The translations under genes and the position numbers were made by a program. Source: Mucilaginibacter galii (GTDB lineage Bacteria > Bacteroidota > Bacteroidia > Sphingobacteriales > Sphingobacteriaceae). Taken from it: a DNA stretch of 64,000 bases. A model generated the notes under the pieces. It had not been told where the DNA came from. It made no database searches and saw only the letters and a program-made list of their open reading frames with translations. The stretch covers positions 310,001 to 374,000 of the forward strand of contig NZ_BMDO01000001.1 in the NCBI RefSeq assembly GCF_014635825.1, given 5' to 3'. Shown here piece after piece: positions 35,451 to 43,830 of this stretch. The stretch's first letter is position 1; every line of letters begins with the position of its first letter.

Positions 35451-36539
35451 CTACCAGTCTGACGTTGCACCCCTGTCGCCGTCGAAACCGCTGTCGGATG
35501 AACTGTCGTTATCAGATGAATCGCTGTCTGACGAGTCGGAACTGCTGCCGTAGTCGCCCCAGTTAGATGAGTCGCGATCTTCGTCGTTTACCGAGTAATC
35601 GGTATTGTCGCTGTCGTTGTCTGAATCGCTTACCACGTTGTTACGGTCATAATCGTCGTTGTTGTTGTGGTGACGATGGCGATCATCATCGTCGTCGTTC
35701 ATATTATCCTGAATGCTGCGCACGGCATAACCGGTAGCCGCGCCTGCTGCAAAACTGCCCAGGTTAGAGCCTATGCCCGAGCCACCGTAGCCGCCGCCAC
35801 CGTAATTGTTAATTACCGGTCCGCCGTTGCCATAGCCGCCGCCGGGGTAGTTGCCACCGCCGTAACCTGGGTTGTTGTAACCCGTATTTTGCTGAAACAC
35901 CATGTTTCTGCGGTTACGCCTGTACCGTACAATTAGCCAGATAATTAAAACAGGGATACCTATAAATATAGCTGCTGTAATAATGGTTGCAAAAGTATCG
36001 GCTGCAGTGCTGGGCTTTTCTTTAACCTGAACCACACGTTGCTGCTGCCTTGCCGGTGTAGCCGCCTGTGTGTTGGCCGGTATAACCTCGGTGCCAACGG
36101 CATCTATCATGGCATCCAAACCACCGTTGTAGTCCTGCTTGCGAAAGTAGGGTTTCATGAGGTCGAGTATTTCGGCACTTTTGCCATCGCTCAGTTTATC
36201 GCTCAGGGCACGGCCCAGTTCAATGCGTTGCTTGTGCTGGCTAATGGCGGCCACGTACACCAGTCCATCTTTATGCTTGCCTACATGCCATTTACGGCCA
36301 ATTAAAAGGGCAAACTCGTCAATATCGTACTCGGCCGGAACCTTGTCTACCAGTACCACGGCCATTTGCACGCCCGACAAACGCTCTATGCGGTGAATTT
36401 TGGCATTGAGCGCTTCCACCTCGTTAGTGCTCAGCACATGCGCAAAATCATTAACGTAAGTATTTTTTTGACGCTCCGGAATTTTACCAAAGCTAACTGT
36501 AGCCACCAAAAGGCTTAACAGCAAGAAAAATTGTTTCAT
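35451..36539 (-). CDS. TPM domain membrane protein (YgcG-like) with acidic Ser/Asp tail
   Basis: A 362-residue protein: signal peptide (MKQFFLLLSLLVATVSFG), a TPM domain (about 25-150; YVNDFAHVLSTNEVEALNAKI), a membrane helix around 185-205, then a Gly/Tyr/Asn-rich segment and a Ser/Asp-rich tail of about 90 residues. In plants TPM proteins act in photosystem II repair; in bacteria the role is unclear. The low-complexity acidic tail is unusual in length and may bind cations or be surface exposed; that is inference. Confidence 0.75.
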   Translation of the reverse strand: MKQFFLLLSLLVATVSFGKIPERQKNTYVNDFAHVLSTNEVEALNAKIHRIERLSGVQMAVVLVDKVPAEYDIDEFALLIGRKWHVGKHKDGLVYVAAISQHKQRIELGRALSDKLSDGKSAEILDLMKPYFRKQDYNGGLDAMIDAVGTEVIPANTQAATPARQQQRVVQVKEKPSTAADTFATIITAAIFIGIPVLIIWLIVRYRRNRRNMVFQQNTGYNNPGYGGGNYPGGGYGNGGPVINNYGGGGYGGSGIGSNLGSFAAGAATGYAVRSIQDNMNDDDDDRHRHHNNNDDYDRNNVVSDSDNDSDNTDYSVNDEDRDSSNWGDYGSSSDSSDSDSSDNDSSSDSGFDGDRGATSDW

Positions 36540-36666
36540 TGGGTTTGGGTTGAACTATTGTAACACCAAGGTACTGTAAAAAAGTTGATGGCGGCAGGGA
36601 AAGTTGAAAATATTTCCAAGCGAAGAGGCTACAGGTATTGGGGAATGTGGAAGTGCTGTTGATAGC

Positions 36667-36726
36667 AGGGCAGGCTAAAGTCTGCGAGCATAATAGTGCG
36701 CAGTCAGGAGACTACGCACAGCGTGT
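36667..36726. repeat. Composite double-hairpin repeat, copy 1
   Basis: Two hairpins in a row: GCAGGCT/AGTCTGC (36670-36685) and GTGCGCAGTC/GACTACGCAC (36696-36719). A second copy in the same orientation is at 56253-56312. This copy lies 18 bases beyond the stop of the restriction-modification gene. Confidence 0.75.
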
Positions 36727-36743
36727 AATTAATCTTAAAGACG

Positions 36744-39700
36744 TTAAAATAGCCCTTCTACCATTTCAATTTCTTCATTAGTGAGTTTATAAAGTTGATA
36801 AATCAGAAAATCGATTTTTTTTAAGTATTCACTAACTTCATAACCATTCTTTCTTAATTCCAAAACTTCCTTTACGATATCTGTTAATTCGTTTTGGATT
36901 GCTATGTTATTCAACTTTACTGGAATCTGTCTAATATCTTCAGGATAAATACTCGAATAGGTTCCTTGAAGAGTATCTGTACTTAAAAATCGACTAAAAA
37001 AATATGTATTCAGTTTTGAATTAAGTATTGCTAATATGTATTCTAAGGATAATTCCGGAAGAATCATAGCCGTCCATTTGTTCTCTGGTCGTTGGAATTT
37101 TAACAATTCATTTGTCCATAACAAAACGTGCATCAAATTATCATTTGAATAATATTTATTACAATCGTACGAAGCAAAGAACTGATTGTTTTTACCACTA
37201 ATTCTTCTTACTATTATTTTATTAGATTCAAACAGTAATGGGAACTTTGGTCGATGAAAGAATTTTATGTTAGATTCATAATCTATATACTGATTTTTAA
37301 ATCCAATTAAATAAGGGCTTATGTTAATTCCTTCAACGTATTTCTTAAACCCCTCTTTATATACACTTTTAATCACCTCATCTTTTGTAAACTTAACTGG
37401 ACTTTCTATTTTAGAATGTGCAACTACACCTGTATTTATACAAACTAAATTACCTAACAAGGTGGAGTTTGCGTTAAGCTTATTAAATATTTCTATATCT
37501 AACTTGTTTACATTGGTTTTAAAGGAATAATTCTTCAAATTACTGTAGAAATTCTGTTTAATGTATGTACCATTATCAGCTATCCCTAATTTCAAATTTA
37601 GCTCATTTTGAATTGAGAGATCTTTTTTAACTAAATAAATGCCCGTTTGCCGAGCAACATCTTCAAATACAACCAATTTATCAAAATCTATTAATTCGAT
37701 TATTGTAAGATTTTCAATAAAGAATCGCCTAAGCTCGGTTGAATGCTTCTCTTTGTAAAAAGACGTTGGTAAAATATATGAATTTAGTCCTTCATGCTTC
37801 AGTATATAATATCCTTTTATAATGAAAGCTCCAAATAAGTCCCAGTGCCCAGTTAAGTAAGGCCTATAATGATCTTCTAAAAAAATTACCGCTTTACGAT
37901 TACTGGCTGACAAATCCCAGTTTGAGATGTATGGTGGATTACCAATAACTATATCGAAACCTAAAAAATCACCCTCATTATTTAACACTTCGGGAAATTC
38001 AAATCGCCATTCAAAGGCATTTTCATAAATTTTGTTGTTTTTAATTTCCTCCACTTCAACAATCAAAGTGTCAATTTCTTTTTGGAACTTTTGCTGTTTT
38101 ACTTTACGGGCTTTAGCTTCGGCACGGCTTTCGCTAAACAGTTGCTGTTGATTAACCGAATTATATAGTTCGCCGTTTAGCTTACTGAGCTTAAGCAACT
38201 TAGGGTCATTCTTTGCAATTTCAGTTCTAAAATTATTCTTAACAGCATTTATGATGCCTTCCATCTCCCGCTTATGTTCCTTATCGCGTGCATTACGATA
38301 CGTGCTTACTGCATTACGATAGGCTTCAATACTAATACTGTTCTTTTTTAAAGCGGGTTTTAAATCAGCATCAAGCCCGAAACGGCTTATTAGCGAGTTA
38401 CCTGTTTTTATGTTAATATCAATATTCGGCAGGGTTTCCAGTTGCAGGCTGCCATCGGAGGTTGGTTTATAATAAGCATTCTTTAACAATTCAATCCATA
38501 AACGCAGGCGGCATATTTTTACCGAGTTGGGGTTAATATCTACGCCAAACAAGCAGTTCTCTATAAGGGTCTGCTTTTCGTGAAACAAAGTTTGCTGTAC
38601 AGTTTGGCTGCGCAAGTCGTTGTAACGGTAGGTGAACGGGTCGTTGTTTTCATCGGTTATGATGAGTTCATCGTTCACCACCTCTATGCGGTGATCACGT
38701 AGGATTCGTCCATCTCCACTCATTAGGATATTTAAATCACTTTTAATGGCAATCAACTCATTTAAAGCAGAAACCAAGAAATGACCGGAGCCTACTGCCG
38801 GGTCGCAAATTTTTAGACTATTTATGATAGTATTAGCTTCTTTGCGGTCTGTTATCTGGTTGTACAGTTCGCCATAATCTTTTAACTCCCAACCTTTCGC
38901 CTCGTTGAACTTCTGCACCACAGCACGACGTATGGTTTCACGGCATATATACATGGTAATAAAGCCGGGCGTAAAAAACGAACCGTCTTTATAACCGTTT
39001 ATCTTTTCAAAAATAAGCCCTAGCACCGAGGCGTTAATCAGGGCTTTATTGTCTTCCTGTATTTCTTCAGCACCCTCGCTGCTAAAATCGTAAGCGTTTA
39101 AAAACTCAAACAGATAATCTAACGTGTTGAGCGTGCCTTTTTTAGTTTTGCCACGTTCATCCTTCAGTACAGTACCATTCAAAACGGGCAGGGCCACATA
39201 ATCTTCAAGCCCATTTATAAATATCGTTTGGTGCTCCAGTTCGGTAGGCTCAAATAATGATGAATTTAAGTAAGGCACTTTGCCAAACAGTTTCATAATG
39301 TCGTTGCTGCGCTCATTGGCTTTCTTAGCGAGCACTCTAAAAAACAGCTTATCTAAATCGTCAAAGTCGCGTATTTTATCCTTATTTAAAAAGGTGTAAG
39401 CAGCATCGCCTTTGTGGTAGTTTAATAATTGCGCTTCGAGCAGCTTTAAAAACAGGATGCGGTTTATCCAGGTAATTACTAGTTCAAGAGCTACATTGTA
39501 TAGCCTTTCCTGGTAGTTTTCGCCATATTGTGAGGGCTTGTCCAGTCGTGATATTTTATCGTGACTGTCTAAATTAATAATGGCATTTTCGAGCAGTGAT
39601 CCCGCGTTGCGTTCTCCTTCTTTTTTACGGCCTATTAATTTTTTGCTGCCTTCCTTATACTCATACAATCCAATGATGTGCAACAGTTCTGCATAAAATT

Positions 39701-40436
39701 TAGGCTGCAATGAATTACTATCATTTGCAAATGATAGCTTGAGTAAATGAACCGGTGATAATATCTTAAATAATGGGATGAGCTTATTATCATCCTTATC
39801 ATTACTGTTTAAAGCATAACTTTTATAAGTCCTTATATCTAAGAATGTAGCCTCTAAATTTAGTTCTACAACGTTAAGCAGCTTTTTTATTTCTTCATAA
39901 AACCAAGGATTGTCCTTGTTGTCTGCCTTCTTTTGCTCGTACAGCTTTTTAATAGCCGTATTGCGATATATCTTTTTATCAAACTCATTAGCATCAAAAA
40001 TAAACCACTCAAATATATTAGTGGCTACAAGTTGCTTAATTTCGTGCTTGTTATTGGTTATACGTTCGTTTAGATAATATAATATTAATTCGTGAATAGC
40101 TTTAGCGTTGGGTTTCTGCTCGCTAATCATTTCGCCCTTATTCGTAGGACTCTTTACTTCAAGGATAACGCCAATAGGATCGGCAGGAGATTTACCCGTA
40201 TGTATAACCAAATCATTCTTTCCTATGGGATTAATTTGATACGAATCTTTGTACCAAGTGAACTTTAGGAAATCTCCGATCAATGATTTTAAGTGCTCCT
40301 CATCAGCTTTCTCGTTTATCTTATTCAATAAATCGGAGAAGTTCGTTTTAAACTGCTCAATATCGGTTCGGCTTACTTTCTCTTTAAGGTAAGCTTTGTT
40401 AAGTGTTTGTTTAGGGGCAAGTAAATTTAGGTGCAT
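36744..40436 (-). CDS. Type IIG restriction-modification enzyme (Eco57I-like)
   Basis: A 1230-residue single polypeptide that should both cut and methylate DNA. The N-terminus has a PD-(D/E)xK nuclease pattern: D75 then E93-V-K95 (NDLVIHTGK...ILEVKSP). The central N6-adenine methyltransferase has motif I DPAVGSG (545-551) and motif IV N833-P-P-Y836. The C-terminal 390 residues should be the target-recognition domain; their DNA looks AT-richer than neighbouring genes, which suggests transfer or exchange of this part. No separate methylase, helicase or other defence gene is adjacent. Recognition site cannot be predicted. Confidence 0.88.
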   Translation of the reverse strand: MHLNLLAPKQTLNKAYLKEKVSRTDIEQFKTNFSDLLNKINEKADEEHLKSLIGDFLKFTWYKDSYQINPIGKNDLVIHTGKSPADPIGVILEVKSPTNKGEMISEQKPNAKAIHELILYYLNERITNNKHEIKQLVATNIFEWFIFDANEFDKKIYRNTAIKKLYEQKKADNKDNPWFYEEIKKLLNVVELNLEATFLDIRTYKSYALNSNDKDDNKLIPLFKILSPVHLLKLSFANDSNSLQPKFYAELLHIIGLYEYKEGSKKLIGRKKEGERNAGSLLENAIINLDSHDKISRLDKPSQYGENYQERLYNVALELVITWINRILFLKLLEAQLLNYHKGDAAYTFLNKDKIRDFDDLDKLFFRVLAKKANERSNDIMKLFGKVPYLNSSLFEPTELEHQTIFINGLEDYVALPVLNGTVLKDERGKTKKGTLNTLDYLFEFLNAYDFSSEGAEEIQEDNKALINASVLGLIFEKINGYKDGSFFTPGFITMYICRETIRRAVVQKFNEAKGWELKDYGELYNQITDRKEANTIINSLKICDPAVGSGHFLVSALNELIAIKSDLNILMSGDGRILRDHRIEVVNDELIITDENNDPFTYRYNDLRSQTVQQTLFHEKQTLIENCLFGVDINPNSVKICRLRLWIELLKNAYYKPTSDGSLQLETLPNIDINIKTGNSLISRFGLDADLKPALKKNSISIEAYRNAVSTYRNARDKEHKREMEGIINAVKNNFRTEIAKNDPKLLKLSKLNGELYNSVNQQQLFSESRAEAKARKVKQQKFQKEIDTLIVEVEEIKNNKIYENAFEWRFEFPEVLNNEGDFLGFDIVIGNPPYISNWDLSASNRKAVIFLEDHYRPYLTGHWDLFGAFIIKGYYILKHEGLNSYILPTSFYKEKHSTELRRFFIENLTIIELIDFDKLVVFEDVARQTGIYLVKKDLSIQNELNLKLGIADNGTYIKQNFYSNLKNYSFKTNVNKLDIEIFNKLNANSTLLGNLVCINTGVVAHSKIESPVKFTKDEVIKSVYKEGFKKYVEGINISPYLIGFKNQYIDYESNIKFFHRPKFPLLFESNKIIVRRISGKNNQFFASYDCNKYYSNDNLMHVLLWTNELLKFQRPENKWTAMILPELSLEYILAILNSKLNTYFFSRFLSTDTLQGTYSSIYPEDIRQIPVKLNNIAIQNELTDIVKEVLELRKNGYEVSEYLKKIDFLIYQLYKLTNEEIEMVEGLF

Positions 40437-40504
40437 GAGAAATAATAGACCTGTAAGTTAGCAAAGATACAGGTTGGTACCAAATGCTGTGAGCAGGTTA
40501 GCAG

Positions 40505-40552
40505 AATACCTCCTTGCGATTGCCACGTCGCTATCGCTCCTCGCAATGACAT
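40505..40552. repeat. GCGATTGCCACG-type repeat
   Basis: TTGCGATTGCCACGTCGCTA and CCTCGCAATGACAT form a short near-palindrome of the kind often found between genes. It shares words with the copies at 30.4 and 57.4 kb. Confidence 0.45.
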
Positions 40553-40575
40553 GGTGAATTGAAACGTATTCTCAC

Positions 40576-40610
40576 AAAAAAAATCCCGGCCAAAACTGAC
40601 CGGGATTTTT
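40576..40610. terminator. Bidirectional intrinsic terminator downstream of sucD
   Basis: A stem with arms AAATCCCGG / CCGGGATTT around an 11-base loop has an A-run on the left and T-run on the right. It lies past the sucD stop and shields the restriction-modification gene from sucD transcription. Confidence 0.85.
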
Positions 40611-40664
40611 AATATATGTTCAAGTCCTTTGTCCCTAAGTCCAAAGTCTTTCTTCTAAAAAGCC

Positions 40665-41543
40665 TTACGCTAACTTAGCCAGTTCTTCGGCCATGGCAGC
40701 GCCAATTTCGGCTGGAGATTCTACCACGCGGATACCGCACTCGGCCATGATCTTCATTTTAGCAGCAGCAGTATCGTCTTCGCCGCCTACAATGGCACCA
40801 GCGTGACCCATTCTACGGCCCGGAGGCGCAGTTTGGCCGGCAATGAAACCTACTACGGGTTTGGTACCATGTTCTTTGATCCATTTGGCTGCATCAGCTT
40901 CCATGTTACCACCAATTTCACCAATCATGATGATACCGTGAGTTTCAGGATCGTTCATCAGCAATTCAACAGCTTCTTTGGTTGGGGTACCAATGATAGG
41001 GTCGCCGCCAATACCAATAGCGGTAGTAATACCTAAACCTGCTTTAACCACCTGGTCAACTGCTTCGTAAGTTAAAGTTCCTGATTTTGATACTACACCA
41101 ACGTTACCTTTTTTGAAGATAAAGCCTGGCATAATACCGATTTTAGCTTCGTCGGCCGTGATGATACCCGGGCAGTTAGGGCCAATTAAACGGCTATCTT
41201 TGTCGGTTAAGTATTCTTTCACCTGTATCATGTCCTTAGTTGGGATACCTTCGGTAATACAAACAATTACTTTGATACCTGCTTCGGCAGCTTCCATAAT
41301 AGCATCGGCTGCAAAGGCAGGCGGTACAAAAATGATAGATACATCGGCACCGGTTTGGTCAACCGCATCTTTAACGGTATTAAACACCGGACGGTCCAGG
41401 TGAGTTTGTCCGCCTTTACCGGGAGTTACACCACCAACCAACTGGGTTCCGTACGCTATCATTTGTTCGGCATGATAGGTACCTTCGTTACCGGTAAAAC
41501 CCTGAACAATTACTTTAGAATCTTTATTTACGAGAACACTCAT
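40665..41543 (-). CDS. sucD: Succinate-CoA ligase (ADP/GDP-forming), alpha subunit
   Basis: A 292-residue subunit of the TCA-cycle enzyme that interconverts succinyl-CoA and succinate with nucleotide formation. Seen: the CoA-binding N-terminal domain ([23 protein letters not shown]) and the phosphorylated H247 in GHAGAIVGG. The beta-subunit gene sucC is not adjacent here. A near-perfect promoter lies just upstream (41564-41594). Confidence 0.96.
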   Translation of the reverse strand: MSVLVNKDSKVIVQGFTGNEGTYHAEQMIAYGTQLVGGVTPGKGGQTHLDRPVFNTVKDAVDQTGADVSIIFVPPAFAADAIMEAAEAGIKVIVCITEGIPTKDMIQVKEYLTDKDSRLIGPNCPGIITADEAKIGIMPGFIFKKGNVGVVSKSGTLTYEAVDQVVKAGLGITTAIGIGGDPIIGTPTKEAVELLMNDPETHGIIMIGEIGGNMEADAAKWIKEHGTKPVVGFIAGQTAPPGRRMGHAGAIVGGEDDTAAAKMKIMAECGIRVVESPAEIGAAMAEELAKLA

Positions 41544-41563
41544 GGTTTTTGCTTTAGTAACGG

Positions 41564-41594
41564 CAAAGCTATAATTATTACGGGTATTGTCAAA
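41564..41594 (-). promoter_or_regulatory. sucD promoter
   Basis: On the minus strand TTTG (41594-41591), a 19-base spacer and TAGCTTTG (41571-41564) match the Bacteroidota -33/-7 consensus TTTG-N19-TAnnTTTG without mismatch. Transcription would begin about 12 bases before the sucD ATG. Confidence 0.8.
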
Positions 41595-41758
41595 TAAAGT
41601 AGTCGTTTTTTAGTGGTAGTGGTCTTGTGCTATTTGTTGTGATTTGGAACGATGGTTAGAAATCTTGTTAGAGGGGTTTGTTGAGGTGTGTTAGTGCGTT
41701 TATAACCTTGGGTTAGTGCTGATGAACTTACTTAGCTTCCTCTTGGCCGGAGAGGCCC

Positions 41759-41786
41759 ATTACTTTTTGTCTTGATACAAAAAGTA
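41759..41786. repeat. TTACTTTTTGT inverted repeat
   Basis: Eleven-base arms TTACTTTTTGT and ACAAAAAGTAA around a 6-base spacer. I know this form as a frequent intergenic repeat in Sphingobacteriaceae; the basis is memory, not a search. Confidence 0.55.
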
Positions 41787-41914
41787 ACAAAAAAATCAAG
41801 ACAGAAAAAAGCTTCCACCCACAAGGGCCCACGCCGGCCCGCTTTTCTGTCAGGCCGTCGCTCCTTTGCTGGGTGCACTGGGGCTGGCGGGTAGTGGCTT
41901 ACTATATAAAATTC

Positions 41915-41991
41915 ACGGACTTTCGGACTAACGGACTTACTAATCGACTCCCCCACTCACAACTTTCAACTCGCAACTCACAACTACTGAT
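41915..41991. repeat. Long 7-base array at the stop of the PPC-domain gene
   Basis: Eleven words: first ACGGACT / TTCGGAC / TAACGGA, then TCACAAC, TTTCAAC and TCGCAAC types. The stop codon of the secreted PPC-domain gene (41984-41986) lies inside. The change of word type midway suggests two arrays joined. Confidence 0.7.
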
Positions 41992-42535
41992 TTGCGTCTA
42001 TCACCGTGGCACCAGTTTCGGGGTCGAGCCGTTTGTAGAGGGGTTTTTCTTCTACCGTAACGATGACTTCGAGGGTGGGGAAAATGTAGGCTTGCAGGAG
42101 GTGTCCGCCGTGTACGATGCCATCTTCGGTAGCTACGGCCAGGTGACCATGCACTACGGGTTTACCCTGGTAAGTGGCAATATCGCCCACGAGGGAAGTA
42201 ATTTCGCCGGGTGTGGTAATAGGGATGACTTTAAACTGGCTGCGGCTTTTATCAAACCAGCCTACCTTGGCCGAGGTGGCATCGCCTATGCCGGTAAAGC
42301 GGGCGCTGGTCACTTTGTACTTTTCGGCAAACTCTGCCAGTCCCGATACCACCTCATCGCCCTTGGCAAAAATCACGGCATAGGTTTTTACGCGGTCGTT
42401 CTGGCTAATGAGCTTCACCTTTACCCCCGGCGATTTACCGGTTTCGGGCGATTTGGTGGGCGATACGTATTCCTGCGCTAAAGCAGCGGTTAGGCTAAAT
42501 GCACAAATAAGGGCGGTTATGAGAGATGCTTTCAT
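41984..42535 (-). CDS. Secreted PPC/DUF296 domain protein
   Basis: A 183-residue protein with a signal peptide (MKASLITALICAFSLTAALA) and a PPC/PCC (DUF296) domain: FTGIGDATSAKVGWFD, VVHGHLAVATEDGIVHGGHL with the conserved metal-type histidines, then AYIFPTLEVIV. The domain is usually cytosolic and, in plants, fused to DNA-binding AT-hooks. An exported version points to a ligand or metal role outside the cytoplasm, which is inference. Confidence 0.8.
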   Translation of the reverse strand: MKASLITALICAFSLTAALAQEYVSPTKSPETGKSPGVKVKLISQNDRVKTYAVIFAKGDEVVSGLAEFAEKYKVTSARFTGIGDATSAKVGWFDKSRSQFKVIPITTPGEITSLVGDIATYQGKPVVHGHLAVATEDGIVHGGHLLQAYIFPTLEVIVTVEEKPLYKRLDPETGATVIDANQ

Positions 42536-42654
42536 GGTTAATGCTTTATAGAATTAACCACAGAGAAAGTTAAAAGTTTAAATTATGGATGCTACTATAA
42601 GCCAGCAATACACTCCACTATATAACACAAAGCAGTAATATCCAATAACAATTC

Positions 42655-42690
42655 CCTACCAGGGGAGGGTTAGGGAGGGGTTTAGCCGCT
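42655..42690. repeat. CCCTACC/GGGGAGGG repeat
   Basis: CCCTACCAGGGGAGGGTTAG is a short palindromic GC-rich repeat of the same kind as those at 22.97, 33.2, 50.0 and 50.3 kb. Confidence 0.45.
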
Positions 42691-42735
42691 TTGCATACAA
42701 ACATGCAGGCTAAAATCATTCGCAGCCACAAACAC

Positions 42736-43275
42736 CTACCCCGTTATCGCATGCTTCAAGCCATCGAATATACTCTCAAAGAAAGTGGGAATGCTTAAAC
42801 CGTTTTGGTGGTTAAAATATACAAAGATGATGAGCACCACTACCGCAATAATAATAAAGCGCTTAAACAGGTAGCCTGCAAAAACAATGATGAGTGGTAT
42901 GGCTACCAGCCACATCCAGCTTACATGCAGCGGACTAAGCTTATCGCCATGTTTGTAGATGTAGTATAACGTTGAATGGGTACCGCTTTCGTTTTTGTGC
43001 TTTACGTACATAAAAGCCGATTTTTCTATTTTATGCGGATAATAAGCCACACCACGCTGAAAGGTAAGCTCGTTTTCGAAACCATTAATAGTGAATGCAA
43101 ACTTGCCGTTCACCTTATCCTGAATTTGATCGGAGGTATCGGCCGCTACAATGGCAATTTCGTGTTGGGCAAAGGGATTTTCTTTAACAATAAAATGCTT
43201 GATGCTGATGGTATCGGCCTTGAGCATTGCGGCTGTAAATACAAAAAGCGCTATCGTAAGTATTATTTTTTTCAT
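42736..43275 (-). CDS. Membrane-anchored protein of unknown function
   Basis: A 179-residue protein: signal peptide (MKKIILTIALFVFTAAMLKA), a beta-rich domain of about 95 residues and two C-terminal helices (WLVAIPLIIVFAGYLF, FIIIAVVVLIIFVYF). ATG 43275 is preferred over the ATG 21 bases upstream because it gives the standard n-region. No family recognised. It is 40 bases after tspO on the same strand and may be in its operon. Confidence 0.55.
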   Translation of the reverse strand: MKKIILTIALFVFTAAMLKADTISIKHFIVKENPFAQHEIAIVAADTSDQIQDKVNGKFAFTINGFENELTFQRGVAYYPHKIEKSAFMYVKHKNESGTHSTLYYIYKHGDKLSPLHVSWMWLVAIPLIIVFAGYLFKRFIIIAVVVLIIFVYFNHQNGLSIPTFFESIFDGLKHAITG

Positions 43276-43314
43276 GCTGCTTAACAATAATTTCAAAACG
43301 GCGCCGGTTAAAGG

Positions 43315-43824
43315 CTACCTGTTGAGCAGGTAAATATACAGATTTAACACGCTGGCAAAACTCACCCATAATAAATAAGGCACCAGCAGCCACGCCGCCA
43401 CTTTGTTAAACTTGCCAAAGTAGTAAATAATGGCAACTATACTCAACCACAAAAGACCAATAACCACCAAAGCGCCCAGCACCTGGTGCATCCCAAAAAA
43501 CACGGCCGACCATGCAAAATTCAGTATCAACTGTAGAATGTAAGCATTCCTGGCTTTTTTGTAAAGCGGACTGTCATCCCTCCGCTGCCAAACCAGATAC
43601 GCCGCAATGGCAATAAGCACGTATAGTACCGTCCAAACCGGGCCAAAAAGCCAGTTGGGCGGGTTAAACGAAGGCTTGTTTAAGGTACGGTACCAAACCG
43701 GTATTTGCGATATGGTGAACAAGGATGCCGTTGCGGCAATGCTTTCTGTTATAAGGATGCTGATGATCAGGTGCGTCCATTTAAAAGGGTGCGGCTTTCC
43801 TGCCCGCATGGGTGAGGTTGTCAT
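43315..43824 (-). CDS. tspO: TspO/MBR family tryptophan-rich sensory protein
   Basis: A 169-residue membrane protein with five helices, matching the TspO/peripheral benzodiazepine receptor family: WYRTLNKPSFNPPNWLFGPVWTVLY early, LNFAWSAVFFG in the middle and PYLLWVSFASVLNLYIY at the end. Members bind porphyrins and cholesterol-like ligands and are linked to stress and tetrapyrrole handling. It starts 6 bases after the stop of the upstream PA2169-like gene, so the two form an operon. Confidence 0.92.
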   Translation of the reverse strand: MTTSPMRAGKPHPFKWTHLIISILITESIAATASLFTISQIPVWYRTLNKPSFNPPNWLFGPVWTVLYVLIAIAAYLVWQRRDDSPLYKKARNAYILQLILNFAWSAVFFGMHQVLGALVVIGLLWLSIVAIIYYFGKFNKVAAWLLVPYLLWVSFASVLNLYIYLLNR

Positions 43825-43830
43825 TACAGG

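Larger units (their letters stand above)
41544..41983. other. Intergenic region upstream of sucD
   Basis: 440 bases without a convincing gene. It contains the sucD promoter, an inverted repeat TTACTTTTTGT / ACAAAAAGTAA at 41759-41786, a larger pair of arms GACAGAAAA / TTTTCTGTC at 41800-41851, and most of a long 7-base array (41915-41991). No RNA gene seen. Confidence 0.6.

Noticed and set aside
36744..40436. BREX or other multi-gene defence system around the methylase
   Set aside because: No helicase, ATPase, PglZ, nuclease or toxin gene is next to it; the single protein has its own nuclease motif, which fits type IIG.
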